DNA of 64,000 nucleotides from Pedobacter sp. ok626 (GTDB lineage: Bacteria; Bacteroidota; Bacteroidia; Sphingobacteriales; Sphingobacteriaceae), in assembly GCF_900100435.1 (NCBI RefSeq), contig NZ_FNEX01000010.1, positions 124,001-188,000 on the forward strand. The letters are read 5' to 3'. The notes beneath the pieces were generated by a model. The model ran no database searches. It was not told the DNA's origin and saw only the letters and a list, made by a program, of their open reading frames with translations. Positions 8,911 to 18,473 of this stretch are shown in pieces. Numbering within the stretch: the first letter of the stretch is position 1; each line of letters begins with the position of its first letter. Both the position numbers and the translations under genes were made by a program.

Positions 8911-9005
8911 AAAAAAAACTAAATTTTATATGGTTGTTTTAAGCAATCATCCCGTTTCTATATTATCAAACATTAAAAAGTGTTTGATTGAATAAAATAG
9001 CCTAT

Positions 9006-10187
9006 ATGTTAGAACAGGAGTTTCATATTTCTAAACTGATCACTGCTGAGCTTGAAGGAGCGCTCGACCCGGAGCGGGGTAGGGAACTTCAAGCCTGGAA
9101 AGATGCTTCTCCGGATCATCTTGATTTTTATAACCGTTTGGTTGCTCAGGACAATTTTCTGCAGGAATTTAAAAATTTTAACGAGACTGACACCAGTAAC
9201 ATATGGCAGCTGACGGCAGCAGGATTAGCAAGCGGTATGGCTCAGGAAAGCAGAAAAGCTTCTGGCAAAAGTATCAAACTTTGGCCACGCATCGCCGGAG
9301 TAGCTGCGGCAGTTGCTGTGCTGGCTATTTGCGTTTATTTCTTTGTTGCTCCTGATCGTTCTAAAAATCAGATTGAATATGCAAAGGACCATGTGGATAT
9401 TCAACCAGGAAGAAAAGGTGCGACAATAACGCTTGGGAATGGCAAAGTCATCAGGTTGAGTGAGCTTCAAAGTGGTGTGTCGGTAGGAGCGGATCGTCTG
9501 GCTTATGCAGATGGAACTTCAGTCGACAAAGGCGCAGACGTGGAACTCAAAAATCAAACATTAACGGCGTCCACCGCAAATGGGCAGACGTACACGTTTA
9601 CTTTGTCTGACGGTACGAAGGTTTGGCTGAATGCCGGTTCTAAGATTTCCTTCGCCCAGCAGTTCATTAATACAACCCGTGACGTACTAGTTGAGGGAGA
9701 GGCTTACTTTGAAGTGGCTAAGGACAAACATCACCCCTTCATCGTTCGCACCAAAGGTCAGCAGATAGAAGTATTGGGTACACATTTTAATGTGAACAGT
9801 TACCACGATGAACCGGGTACAGCTACAACTTTGCTGGAAGGTTCAGTAAAGATTAGCGCCGGAAATGTACAAAAAATCATCAAACCAGGCGAACAGGCGA
9901 TAAACCGTTCCGGTATGATTGCGGTCCGGGAGATTGATGTTGAAAATTATGTGGACTGGAAAAATGGGGACTTCAACCTCAACCATATCGAATTTAAAAC
10001 CGCGATGCGGAAAATTGCCAGGTGGTATGATATGGAAATCATTTATGACGCGTCTGTACCAGACAATATGGAATCTGGAGGATGGATATCAAGGGATAAG
10101 CCTTTGTCAACCGTCTTGAAGTCGATTGAATCATCCGGATTGGTAAAATTCAAGGTAACGGGTAAGAAAATTTATGTAATGCAATAA
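9006..10187 (+). CDS. FecR-family anti-sigma factor (set 1)
   Basis: 393 residues from ATG 9006; the frame is open to a TTG at 8988, but MLEQEFHISKLI matches the start of the second FecR here (MLEKEFHISNLI). The layout is a cytoplasmic sigma-binding N terminus (1-90), one membrane helix (~95-115, IAGVAAAVAVLAICVYFFV), a periplasmic FecR domain with the DGTKVWLNAGS motif and the GEAYFEVAKDKHHPF and EVLGTHFNVN stretches, and a C-terminal DUF4974/STN-like domain (~315-390). It should hold the upstream sigma factor inactive until the STN domain of the SusC at 10837 engages it. It lies 95 nt after the sigma gene. Confidence 0.92.
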   Translation: MLEQEFHISKLITAELEGALDPERGRELQAWKDASPDHLDFYNRLVAQDNFLQEFKNFNETDTSNIWQLTAAGLASGMAQESRKASGKSIKLWPRIAGVAAAVAVLAICVYFFVAPDRSKNQIEYAKDHVDIQPGRKGATITLGNGKVIRLSELQSGVSVGADRLAYADGTSVDKGADVELKNQTLTASTANGQTYTFTLSDGTKVWLNAGSKISFAQQFINTTRDVLVEGEAYFEVAKDKHHPFIVRTKGQQIEVLGTHFNVNSYHDEPGTATTLLEGSVKISAGNVQKIIKPGEQAINRSGMIAVREIDVENYVDWKNGDFNLNHIEFKTAMRKIARWYDMEIIYDASVPDNMESGGWISRDKPLSTVLKSIESSGLVKFKVTGKKIYVMQ

Positions 10188-10196
10188 TTGAAAGAT

Positions 10197-10718
10197 ATGA
10201 AGCGAATTATTTTATTGATCATACTGGTTCAGACTACGGTTGCCTCTTTTGCGCAGAACAATCATCCAGTTTCCTGGAAGTTAAGCAGCGAACTAATTGC
10301 ACCTTTAACTTATCAGATCAAACTGCATGCTGTTGTTAAGGCGCCTTATCACATTTACCCTCAGGGGGCAGCAGGTGGTATGGGAATGCCTACTGAATTT
10401 TTATTTGTTCAGGATGACAACGTGGAATTTGTTGGGGAGATGACAGAAAAAGGAGAAGAGCAAAAAGAGGGGGAAAGTTTAGCCTATTACGCAAAAGGGG
10501 TGACATTTACACAGACCCTAAAACTCAAATCTGAAAGGAAGACCACCGTAGCCTTTACCGTAAAATACATGGCATGTACCAATCAGATGTGCCTGCCACC
10601 AATAGCAAAGGACTTTACATTGGACCTGGCTGATAAGACCAAAACTATCAATGAAATCGATACAATTAAACCGAATAATTCACCTAAACCAACCGATATG
10701 CAGAAAACCTTACCTTAA
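10197..10718 (+). CDS. DsbD N-terminal-domain-like periplasmic protein
   Basis: 173 residues from ATG 10197, nine bases after the fecR stop. A signal peptide (1-~21, ending ASFAQ) is followed by one immunoglobulin-like domain resembling the periplasmic alpha domain of DsbD. Typical features are the APYHIYPQG strand, the TQTLKL strand and CTNQMCLPP near the end, whose two Cys correspond to the redox pair of DsbD-alpha (CxxxxC). There is no membrane electron-transport domain and no C-terminal thioredoxin. In DsbD this domain passes electrons to periplasmic thioredoxin-like partners. Free-standing copies occur at both sides of the SusC/SusD pair here (the other at 19888). A role as a thiol shuttle for the adjacent TlpA-like proteins is inferred. 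Confidence 0.8.
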   Translation: MKRIILLIILVQTTVASFAQNNHPVSWKLSSELIAPLTYQIKLHAVVKAPYHIYPQGAAGGMGMPTEFLFVQDDNVEFVGEMTEKGEEQKEGESLAYYAKGVTFTQTLKLKSERKTTVAFTVKYMACTNQMCLPPIAKDFTLDLADKTKTINEIDTIKPNNSPKPTDMQKTLP

Positions 10719-10728
10719 AGAAAAATAA

Positions 10729-10752
10729 CCAGTCCCAACGCTTTGGAACTGG
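10729..10752 (+). promoter_or_regulatory. Leader hairpin upstream of STN-SusC (set 1)
   Basis: CCAGT-C-CCAA and TTGG-A-ACTGG pair around a CGCT loop (nine base pairs, one mismatch), with no T-run after it, so it is not a standard terminator. It lies 85 nt before the SusC start. A hairpin occupies nearly the same place before the second STN-SusC (25494-25512). An attenuation or mRNA-processing role is speculative. Confidence 0.4.
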
Positions 10753-10836
10753 TATAGCCTGGAATCAACTAAATGTCAACTACAGCAACCTGTTCCGTCG
10801 AAAGTAAAGGATTGCTGGATCAACCAAACTAAACAA

Positions 10837-13800
10837 ATGTATAAAAATTATAACAGATACCGGGGGACAGGTCCGTCTTCCTTGTTTAAACTCATGCTGA
10901 TTATGCGATTAACCACCGTAATATTAATAGCATCCATCTTGCAGGTCAGTGCCTCGACATTCGGCCAGCAGATCACGATTAACCGTAAAAATGCTTCGTT
11001 AGAATCCCTTTTAAAAGAAATCAGGACGCAAAGTAGTTATGATTTTTTTTATGATGGAAAAATCATACCAAAAAATAAGCTGGTTGATGTAAGTGTAACG
11101 AACGCTGACATTCATGAAGTGCTGAAAAAGGTCCTTGCCGGATCATCGCTGAGCTACACGATTGAAGGTAAGATTGTCACGATTAAAAAACAAAGCGAAC
11201 CTACGCTGATGGATAAGATCAAATCTGCATTTGAACGGATAGATGTCAGGGGAAAGGTCATTGATGAGCGTGGAAAGCCGCTTCCTGGCGCTTCAGTGTT
11301 TGTCGACGATTCCAATAACAGGACAACCACCAATGAAAGGGGTGAGTTTTATCTTCAAAACGTGAATGACAATGCTAAAATACTAATTGCTTACGTTGGA
11401 TATCAGCCGATAGAGCGTGCGGCCCGCAGGGACCTTGGTATCATACAAATGCAGATTTCAACTGACAAGCTGGAGGAGGTAGAGATAACTTTCAATACAG
11501 GATACCAGCAGATCTCCAGGGAACGTGCTGCCGGATCTTTTGCAAAACCAGATTTGAAAGTAATGATGAACAGAACGAGTACCCCAAACGTTCTTCAACG
11601 GCTTGAGGGATTAGTTCCAGGGTTGGTATTCAATCCGCAGGCATTTAATACCACAAGCCCTGAACGACTAGAGGGCGGTAGAGCAGGTTTATTGGTTCGC
11701 GGGCAAAGCTCTATTCCTATCCTTACCCCGTGTACTGATCCTCTTACCTCAACTGCACCTTTAATTGTCATTGATGGGATCGAATTTAACGGGGATATTT
11801 CTCAGTTGAATATGCAGGATATAGAGGATATTACTGTTCTTAAAGATGCTACCTCTGCCTCCATCTGGGGGGCTAAAGCTGCGAACGGTGTTATCGTAAT
11901 TATCAGCAAAAAGGGCAAAGCCAGCGATAAATTGAAGATTGATTATGATGGATATTACGCGTTCCAGGGGCGCCCGGACCTTGATTATGTGCCGAGATTA
12001 AATTCTCAACAGTTTATTGCACTCAACAGGGAATTGTTTCCACAATATTTAGCATATAATGATAATTATAATGCGATAACGCAAAACTATGGTACCCTGC
12101 CGCATCTGCAAATTCAATATGATCGTGCGAGAAATAAGATTAGCCAGGTTCAAGCAGACTTTAAGTTAGATAGTTTATCGAATCTTTCTAATACAAAACA
12201 GATAGCTGATCTTTTTGTTAGGGATGCAGCTACCTTAAACCAAACAGTTTCTATTTCGGGCGGCGGAAAGGCTCATACCTTTTACGGCTCATTAAATCAT
12301 ATAGGTACCCAAAATAATACACCAGGGACAGAGAACAATCAATATAAAATCAACCTGAATAACAATTTTGTGTTGGGTAAGAGGTTAACAGTTTCAGTGA
12401 ACGCGGATCTGACTAATGTCGTAAGAAGAGAACAAAACACCTATGACGCGGATCGTGACATCGTTCCTTATCAAATGTTTAAAGATACTAATGGCAATCC
12501 CTTAAACATCAATTATTTAGGTGGTATACCTGCTCCGAACGGTACATTAGTGCTTTCTGATTCGCTTAGAACTATTTACCAGGAAAAAAGCAGGATTGAT
12601 TTAACCTATAATCCTGTTCTGGAAAGAGAACGCGCATACAGTACGTCTAATGAGTTGTATGCCAGGTTAGTGGGCGGAGTTAAATTAAATATATTAAAAG
12701 GTCTTGATTTTCAGGGTACTTACGGTTACAATCTCGGTAATATGAGTTCCAGACAAATTCGGGATCAGAACCACTATGGAATGAGAACTCAGGTAATGCA
12801 ATTTACAAGAGCGGCAAATCCAACGGTTATTCCTGTGTATAATATTCCTGCTATTGGCGGCAGGCTAAACGTAAATTCAAGTTCATCAAAGGAATGGACA
12901 CTACGAAATCAGTTAATCTATAGCCTCGACTGGAATAAGCACCAATTATCCGTAATGGCTGGCCAGCAGGCAACAAGTAGCACACCGGTAACCACTAGCG
13001 GTACGTATTATGGATGGGATGATCAACTTCAAACTTCCAGACCAGTAGACTTGGCCAGATTGGCTGCGGGAATTTCTGGGGCAGTGTCGGGTTTAGCTAT
13101 ACTTTCCGGCAATAACGTTGGTGGTTCTGAAGGCCGTATCGCCAGAACTACTTCTTATTATGCTAACCTGGGTTATACGTTTGATAGGAAATACACCTTA
13201 AATGCTACATGGAGGATCGATGAAAGTAATTTATTTGGACGGGATAAATCCGCACAAAATAGACCTGTATACAGCATCGGAGGTAAATGGGCACTTGGCG
13301 GTGAAGAATTTATGCAACAGCTAAATTGGTTAAGCAGATTAGATGTTCGTTTAACCTATGGCATCACCGGTAATGCACCATTTGCTGGAACTGCAGCTTC
13401 ATATGATATTTTGGCGGCAGAAAATAATCCTAACTACGTTACCGGAGCAGGATTTATATTGCAATCCCCTGCAAACACCAAGCTATCATGGGAAAGTACA
13501 CGGGTATACAACGGAGGTATAGATTTTGAAATACTTAGCGGTAGACTAAGTGGATCCATCGACGGCTATATTAGAAAAACTGAAGATTTAATAGGTGCAC
13601 TCTCTACTTCACCATTTACTGGTTACGATAATGTTGTTGGTAATTATGGAAATTTAGATAATAAAGGGATTGATATTGGCTTAACGTCTACTAATATCGT
13701 CGCCAGAAATTTTACCTGGAGCAGTGGTTTCACATTTAGCTACAACAAAAACAAACTGACCTTGCTACGGGAAAATCCACCTACTACAGGCGATGGATTA

Positions 13801-14463
13801 GTTGGGGTTGACAGACTCGTAGGATATCCATTGTATACCAGTTTTGTATATAATTACGGAGGTTTAAATTCGGTTGGAGACCCACAAGTAAGGCGCGCAG
13901 ATGGAAGTGTTTCTGCAGAGCTCAATGTTGCTATGCCAGAAGATATTCTGTATAAGGGAACTACACAGCTTGTCTGGTCTGGCGGATTACAGAATAGCTT
14001 TCAGTACAAATCTTTCGGATTAAGCGCCAGTATTATTTACAATGGGGGTCATGTAATGAGAAGTAACCTTAATCCAACCACCAATGAACAAATTATCGGA
14101 CAGAATAGTCTGCAATTAGGGTTTCTAGATCGTTGGAAAACGACAGGTGACGAAAATGTAACTGACATTCCGAGATATGTTCCTTCAGGAGAACTTGCTG
14201 GAGCCCGTGATTTGAGTTATTATATCAACTCTCAACGATTTATGATGAATGGTGCTTACGCTAAGTTAAGGGATATTACACTCTCGTATAGTCTTCCAGC
14301 GCTTGTGGTAAGCAAAATAAATGCACAGTCCATTTCTTTTAGATTTCAAGTAAATAATCTGTTGTTATGGACCGCAAACGATCAGGGTATGGATCCTGAA
14401 TTTATAGGATCTACCCGTAATGCACAAGGAACAGTTAGTCTGGGTGCCCATATTACCTTTTAA
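10837..14463 (+). CDS. SusC/RagA TonB-dependent transporter with STN signalling domain (set 1)
   Basis: 1208 residues. A long leader (MYKNYNRYRGTG...) precedes the signal sequence (MRLTTVILIASILQVSASTFGQ); this MYK start is shared with the SusC at 25610. Domains: STN (~45-117), which contacts FecR; a carboxypeptidase-regulatory-like beta-sandwich (~137-215); a TonB plug (~220-360, with LIVIDGIEF, DIEDITVLKDATSASIWGAKAANGVIVI); then a 22-strand barrel ending VSLGAHITF. With the SusD at 14485 it should form an outer-membrane importer that both transports its ligand and signals to sigma/FecR set 1. The ligand is unknown. No glycosidase follows, and the downstream genes are thioredoxins and a protease, which argues against an ordinary polysaccharide locus. 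Confidence 0.95.
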   Translation: MYKNYNRYRGTGPSSLFKLMLIMRLTTVILIASILQVSASTFGQQITINRKNASLESLLKEIRTQSSYDFFYDGKIIPKNKLVDVSVTNADIHEVLKKVLAGSSLSYTIEGKIVTIKKQSEPTLMDKIKSAFERIDVRGKVIDERGKPLPGASVFVDDSNNRTTTNERGEFYLQNVNDNAKILIAYVGYQPIERAARRDLGIIQMQISTDKLEEVEITFNTGYQQISRERAAGSFAKPDLKVMMNRTSTPNVLQRLEGLVPGLVFNPQAFNTTSPERLEGGRAGLLVRGQSSIPILTPCTDPLTSTAPLIVIDGIEFNGDISQLNMQDIEDITVLKDATSASIWGAKAANGVIVIISKKGKASDKLKIDYDGYYAFQGRPDLDYVPRLNSQQFIALNRELFPQYLAYNDNYNAITQNYGTLPHLQIQYDRARNKISQVQADFKLDSLSNLSNTKQIADLFVRDAATLNQTVSISGGGKAHTFYGSLNHIGTQNNTPGTENNQYKINLNNNFVLGKRLTVSVNADLTNVVRREQNTYDADRDIVPYQMFKDTNGNPLNINYLGGIPAPNGTLVLSDSLRTIYQEKSRIDLTYNPVLERERAYSTSNELYARLVGGVKLNILKGLDFQGTYGYNLGNMSSRQIRDQNHYGMRTQVMQFTRAANPTVIPVYNIPAIGGRLNVNSSSSKEWTLRNQLIYSLDWNKHQLSVMAGQQATSSTPVTTSGTYYGWDDQLQTSRPVDLARLAAGISGAVSGLAILSGNNVGGSEGRIARTTSYYANLGYTFDRKYTLNATWRIDESNLFGRDKSAQNRPVYSIGGKWALGGEEFMQQLNWLSRLDVRLTYGITGNAPFAGTAASYDILAAENNPNYVTGAGFILQSPANTKLSWESTRVYNGGIDFEILSGRLSGSIDGYIRKTEDLIGALSTSPFTGYDNVVGNYGNLDNKGIDIGLTSTNIVARNFTWSSGFTFSYNKNKLTLLRENPPTTGDGLVGVDRLVGYPLYTSFVYNYGGLNSVGDPQVRRADGSVSAELNVAMPEDILYKGTTQLVWSGGLQNSFQYKSFGLSASIIYNGGHVMRSNLNPTTNEQIIGQNSLQLGFLDRWKTTGDENVTDIPRYVPSGELAGARDLSYYINSQRFMMNGAYAKLRDITLSYSLPALVVSKINAQSISFRFQVNNLLLWTANDQGMDPEFIGSTRNAQGTVSLGAHITF

Positions 14464-14484
14464 TTATTAATAAAACTGACGGAT

Positions 14485-15972
14485 ATGAAAATATTTAAAA
14501 AATATATTTTAGGATCAGTACTCTTGGTAGCACTGTTGTCACATATTTCCTGTAAAAAGGAATTTTTGGAAGTCGTACCTAAAGGCCAGACAATTGCGAT
14601 TACTACTGCAGACTATGAAAAAATATTGAATGCCAATTATCTTGCAACCTCTTTTAACGCAAGTGTGTATAGAGGGGATGAAATGTCAGCATTACAGCCT
14701 TATTTTAACGCGATGAACAGCTTGATTCAGAGAAGAATGCAGCGCCTGTTTCGGTATGAAGACCGTGTTTATGATACAGACCAATTACCGGATGAGATTA
14801 CGGATGAAAGAAGTTATATGCGTAAGCTTTACCTTTTTAATAAGGTAATCAATGAAGTAATGGAATCCGAGGGAGGAACACAAGTGGAAAAACTCGCACT
14901 ATTAGCTGAAGCAAAAGCGGGCAGGGCAATCTGTAATTTTATGTTTCTATCTGATTTTACTAAGCCTTATAATGCGGCTACTGCTGGTACGGATTTAGGG
15001 ATACCAAATCTTACTATAGCAGATGTAACACAAAGGGATTTTAAACGTGAAACTTTACAACAGGGTTATGATTTGGTGATTAAGGATTTAACGGATGCCT
15101 TGCCTGATCTGGGAATTATTACACATCGTCGCAAAATCTCTAAACTGGTAGCTGAATTTTATCTAGCAAGGGTATATATGAGTATGAATAACTATCCGGC
15201 AGCGAAATCCCACATAGACGCGGCCTTTCTGGAACGTCCCAAGGCCGTTATACCAGTGGAGTTATACGATTATTCAGTTGTGCTTGATCCCGATAACCAG
15301 GATGCTCCGGGGTCGTGGTTTCCTGATGGGGGCTTTGGCCTCGATAATGAGCCCCTTGCTGCCGACAATACTGAAGTTATTTACAATATTACCGCGGGCT
15401 GGTTCCAGTTCCAGGCTGTGGATGTATTTGTTTTCAGTCCTGAAACGGCCAAGTTATATGATCCTACGGACAGAAGGTTGAGTTTATATACACCTTTCGA
15501 AATTTTTTCAAGTACAATTCACCCTAATGGAATGAGACGGAGAACATCGGGTTTTTTTACAGGAATTGATGTAGGACCGTCATTGCCAGATATGTATTTG
15601 ATGCGCGCTGAATGTAAAGCCCGTGCTAATGATTTATCAGGAGCGGTAGCAGATGTACAGCTCTTGCGTGAAAAAAGAATTTCGGGTGCAGCAGCGCAGG
15701 TTCCGTCGAACATTGCTTCTAATCAACAGGCTTTGGTTCGTTTTATTTTAGATGAGCGCATTCGTGAATTTGCTATCACAGGTCTACGTTGGTTAGATAT
15801 GCGTCGCCTTTCTCAAGATCCAATTTATAAAGATCATGTGGATTATACACACGAAATATATGATTCGGAAGGAAAGGAAGTATCTACCTACCAATTGAAA
15901 CCAGAAAGGTTTGCCTTGAAATTTGGTGAACGTATGCTTAACGAGAGCAATGGCTTAGAAGAGAATCCATAA
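14485..15972 (+). CDS. SusD-like outer-membrane lipoprotein (set 1)
   Basis: 495 residues with a lipoprotein signal (MKIFKKYILGSVLLVALLSHISC, Cys23). RagB/SusD features: the FLEVVPKGQTI start, the AEAKAGRAICNFMFLSDF helix, PDMYLMRAECKARANDLSGAVADVQLLREKR, and the closing FILDERIREFAITGLRWLDMRRLSQDP followed by TYQLKPERFALKF. It lies 21 nt after the SusC and is its expected lid. It belongs to the SusD branch often found with thioredoxin-type operons rather than glycosidase operons; this last point is my impression of the family, not proven. Confidence 0.92.
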   Translation: MKIFKKYILGSVLLVALLSHISCKKEFLEVVPKGQTIAITTADYEKILNANYLATSFNASVYRGDEMSALQPYFNAMNSLIQRRMQRLFRYEDRVYDTDQLPDEITDERSYMRKLYLFNKVINEVMESEGGTQVEKLALLAEAKAGRAICNFMFLSDFTKPYNAATAGTDLGIPNLTIADVTQRDFKRETLQQGYDLVIKDLTDALPDLGIITHRRKISKLVAEFYLARVYMSMNNYPAAKSHIDAAFLERPKAVIPVELYDYSVVLDPDNQDAPGSWFPDGGFGLDNEPLAADNTEVIYNITAGWFQFQAVDVFVFSPETAKLYDPTDRRLSLYTPFEIFSSTIHPNGMRRRTSGFFTGIDVGPSLPDMYLMRAECKARANDLSGAVADVQLLREKRISGAAAQVPSNIASNQQALVRFILDERIREFAITGLRWLDMRRLSQDPIYKDHVDYTHEIYDSEGKEVSTYQLKPERFALKFGERMLNESNGLEENP

Positions 15973-16037
15973 ATAAAAATAATCCACAATAAGCGAATTG
16001 CTGCTCCGGCCGCAATTCGCTTAAATAGCTGATAGTT

Positions 16038-17123
16038 ATGAATAAATTAATTGCAATAGCAGTTGCTGTGGTACTTCCTACGTTAGTAAATGCGCAAGCG
16101 AAGTACAGCATCACCGGGAGAATTCCGAAAACAAATACAGCGACAGCTGCTGTAATGTCCTATCCACCGGATGATAAAGGTGGGGAATATAAAGCCGATA
16201 CTGCAAAGATCGTTAATGGGAAATTTGAGTTTAAAGGAACAATAAGGAGACCTCAGATGGCTGAATTGAATCTGATTGTTCCCCGTCCGGCAGCTGAGAC
16301 GGGCCGCAGAAATCAATCAAACGAGAACCAGGGAATGAAAAATGTGGCCTTGTTTTATTTAGATGGAAAGATTGACATCACATTTGATACCGCAGGCATC
16401 GCTGCTTACGCTGGTGGCGGTAAAGAGCAGAAGGCATGGGAATTTTATAGCAATGAGGCTGCAAACCGGAGTAAAGCACAAAAAGAACCTGCTGCGGGAA
16501 TGGAGTTTTTCGAAGTATTGGTCTCGGATATGGTAAAACGCTATCCGGATAGTTATGTGAGCGTTGATTTGATGGATCTGTTTACGCAGAGCTCCATACA
16601 ACCAAAATTGGTTGAACCGATGTACAATGCATTGAGCAAAAGAATGCAGCAGTCAGAAAAAGTTTTAGCCTGGAAACCAAAATTAGATCAGGCAAAGCTT
16701 GCCGTTTCCGGTAATGTAACTGCTCCTGATTTTACATTGAATGACACCGAAGGGAAGCCCATATCGCTGGCCTCTTACAGAGGCGGATATGTACTGGTAG
16801 ATTTCTGGGCAAGCTGGTGCGTGCCTTGCCGTGCGGAAAACCCGAATGTACTGGCCGCCTACGAAAAGTTTAAGGATAAAAATTTCAAGATTCTTGGAAT
16901 CTCCTTAGATGAAAAAAAAGACCTCTGGCTGAAAGCAATTGCTGAGGATAAACTTCCATGGAAGCAGGTCTGTGACTTTAAAGCGTCCAGGAGCGAAGTC
17001 ACAAAAGCTTACAACATTTCATCGATCCCAGCCAACGTACTGGTTGATCCCAATGGAAAGATTGTTGGTAAAGACTTGAGAGGGAAAGACCTTCATGATC
17101 GACTTGCTGAATTGATTAAATAA
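16038..17123 (+). CDS. DUF4369-TlpA thioredoxin-like disulfide oxidoreductase
   Basis: 361 residues, signal peptide 1-20 (LPTLVNAQ). The N-terminal DUF4369 beta domain spans ~22-125. A helical linker follows, then a C-terminal AhpC/TSA-TlpA thioredoxin domain from ~228 (APDFTLND, DFWASWCVPCRAE with Cys261 and Cys264, cis-Pro in SSIPANVLVDPNG). This is the common Bacteroidota periplasmic thiol reductase architecture. It is the first of four Trx-fold genes after the SusC/SusD pair, 65 nt downstream of susD. Substrate unknown; probably reduces disulfides in the cargo or in partner proteins of the importer. Confidence 0.9.
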   Translation: MNKLIAIAVAVVLPTLVNAQAKYSITGRIPKTNTATAAVMSYPPDDKGGEYKADTAKIVNGKFEFKGTIRRPQMAELNLIVPRPAAETGRRNQSNENQGMKNVALFYLDGKIDITFDTAGIAAYAGGGKEQKAWEFYSNEAANRSKAQKEPAAGMEFFEVLVSDMVKRYPDSYVSVDLMDLFTQSSIQPKLVEPMYNALSKRMQQSEKVLAWKPKLDQAKLAVSGNVTAPDFTLNDTEGKPISLASYRGGYVLVDFWASWCVPCRAENPNVLAAYEKFKDKNFKILGISLDEKKDLWLKAIAEDKLPWKQVCDFKASRSEVTKAYNISSIPANVLVDPNGKIVGKDLRGKDLHDRLAELIK

Positions 17124-17148
17124 AAGAAGAAAATCAAACTATATACGC

Positions 17149-18447
17149 ATGAAAAAACTGATTTTACTGCTGTTGATTTCCAGTTCTGCCTGGGCGCAGA
17201 AAGCGGCGCCGGGAAAATTCAACTTCAATGATTTTAACCTCATTGTTAAAGTTGAAGATAAAGAAAAGTATTTTAATGACATGCTTGAGGAAAAGCCTGA
17301 GGATCAATTAAAAACTGGTCAATACGACCAGTTTCGCGTTCCCCTGGCCGTCGCGTGGCTGGCGAAAGGCAATCTGGAACGATACAAGTATTACACTAAG
17401 AACGAACCCAAGTTCAGCTTTCCAAACCTCCTTGATCTAACCTATGCACTGGAATATCTTGTAGAGGATAATAAGCATCTGAAGATCGTTGAACAGGTTT
17501 CAGGGGAAGCTTTGGATATGCTGGCAAAAGGTAAAGCTGAGGATATAGAAAATGATCGGATGCAGGTACTGCTTGAGGTCAACGCTATGGCCAATGCCAA
17601 GTTAGGAAACATTGCTGTCGCGAAGAAAAATATAGCGCAGTCTTCAAAGGTCAAAGGGATGAGAGAAGGTAAATATTTCAAAGACTCAAAATCAAACTAC
17701 CTGAACCGGTACGGAATTGTTTTGGCTGCTGCTGGTGAATACCAGAAGGCACTTGATACACTTACAAAAGCGGTGAGAGATGCGGATTCCAATCCCAGAC
17801 TAATCGCTACGCTTAGAGCGGTTTATAAAGAAGTTCATGGAAGTGATAAAGATGCTGACAAATTTATCGCAGGCCTGCAGGAAGAAGCTTATAAAAAATA
17901 CTACAAGGAAGTAGAAAAATCTTTTATTTCCGATGTTTCTGCACCGATTAGTGGAGAAGTTGACGGACCGGCAGGTAAGTTAAAAGTCCTGAATGGTGAG
18001 CAACGTGCTAAGAACGTTTCACTGCCCGATTTAAATGGCAAAATGGTAAACTTCGCTGATTATAATGGAAAGATCCTGGTCGTTGATTTTTGGTCAACTG
18101 GCTGCACGCCTTGCGTTGCGGCATTCGCCGGATTTGAGAAAGTGGTAACAGAATATAAAAATGAACCTTTCCAGCTTTTTGTAATTAACCTGTTCGAAGC
18201 GCAAAAAACGGTTAAAAGTTTCATTGCTAAAAAGGGGATTACCCTGGATGTGTTAAGTGATGAGCCAAATAAAGCTTACGATATTCAGGCAACGCCAACT
18301 AAAATTGTATTTGACCCGATGGGCAATATAAGATTTTATGCTATTGGTTACGCCGGTTCTACCGATAGGGAATACTATAAATTAAAAGCTATGGTGGAAA
18401 TTATCAAAGACCGCGCATCAGGCAAGGCATTTACAAAATCAAAATAG
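17149..18447 (+). CDS. Periplasmic protein with helical N-terminal region and TlpA-like thioredoxin domain (CTPC)
   Basis: 432 residues, signal peptide 1-17 (SSSAWAQ). Residues ~30-255 are mainly helical with TPR-like stretches (for example YGIVLAAAGEYQKALDTLTKAVRDAD). A thioredoxin-like domain occupies ~285-425, with VVDFWSTGCTPCVAAF (Cys319, Cys322) and a TPTKIVFDPMGNIRF cis-Pro segment. The usual Trp before the first Cys is Gly here. TPR-Trx fusions suggest docking on a partner protein. It starts 25 nt after the preceding TlpA gene and is followed 26 nt later by another protein of the same design. Confidence 0.87.
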   Translation: MKKLILLLLISSSAWAQKAAPGKFNFNDFNLIVKVEDKEKYFNDMLEEKPEDQLKTGQYDQFRVPLAVAWLAKGNLERYKYYTKNEPKFSFPNLLDLTYALEYLVEDNKHLKIVEQVSGEALDMLAKGKAEDIENDRMQVLLEVNAMANAKLGNIAVAKKNIAQSSKVKGMREGKYFKDSKSNYLNRYGIVLAAAGEYQKALDTLTKAVRDADSNPRLIATLRAVYKEVHGSDKDADKFIAGLQEEAYKKYYKEVEKSFISDVSAPISGEVDGPAGKLKVLNGEQRAKNVSLPDLNGKMVNFADYNGKILVVDFWSTGCTPCVAAFAGFEKVVTEYKNEPFQLFVINLFEAQKTVKSFIAKKGITLDVLSDEPNKAYDIQATPTKIVFDPMGNIRFYAIGYAGSTDREYYKLKAMVEIIKDRASGKAFTKSK

Positions 18448-18473
18448 TAAAAGACACATTTAAGTTTAAACAA

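Noticed and set aside
8953..8962. CGTnT(C/G)TATA-like motif before all three FecR genes (also 24172-24181 and 59710-59719), considered as an ECF promoter element
   Set aside because: Spacing to the start codons is inconsistent (43, 2 and 15 nt), no common -35 partner was found, and such an AT-rich decamer could recur by chance.
10773..10832. Nineteen-codon frame just before the set 1 SusC
   Set aside because: No ribosome-binding context or conserved feature. Its end near the SusC ATG is probably chance.
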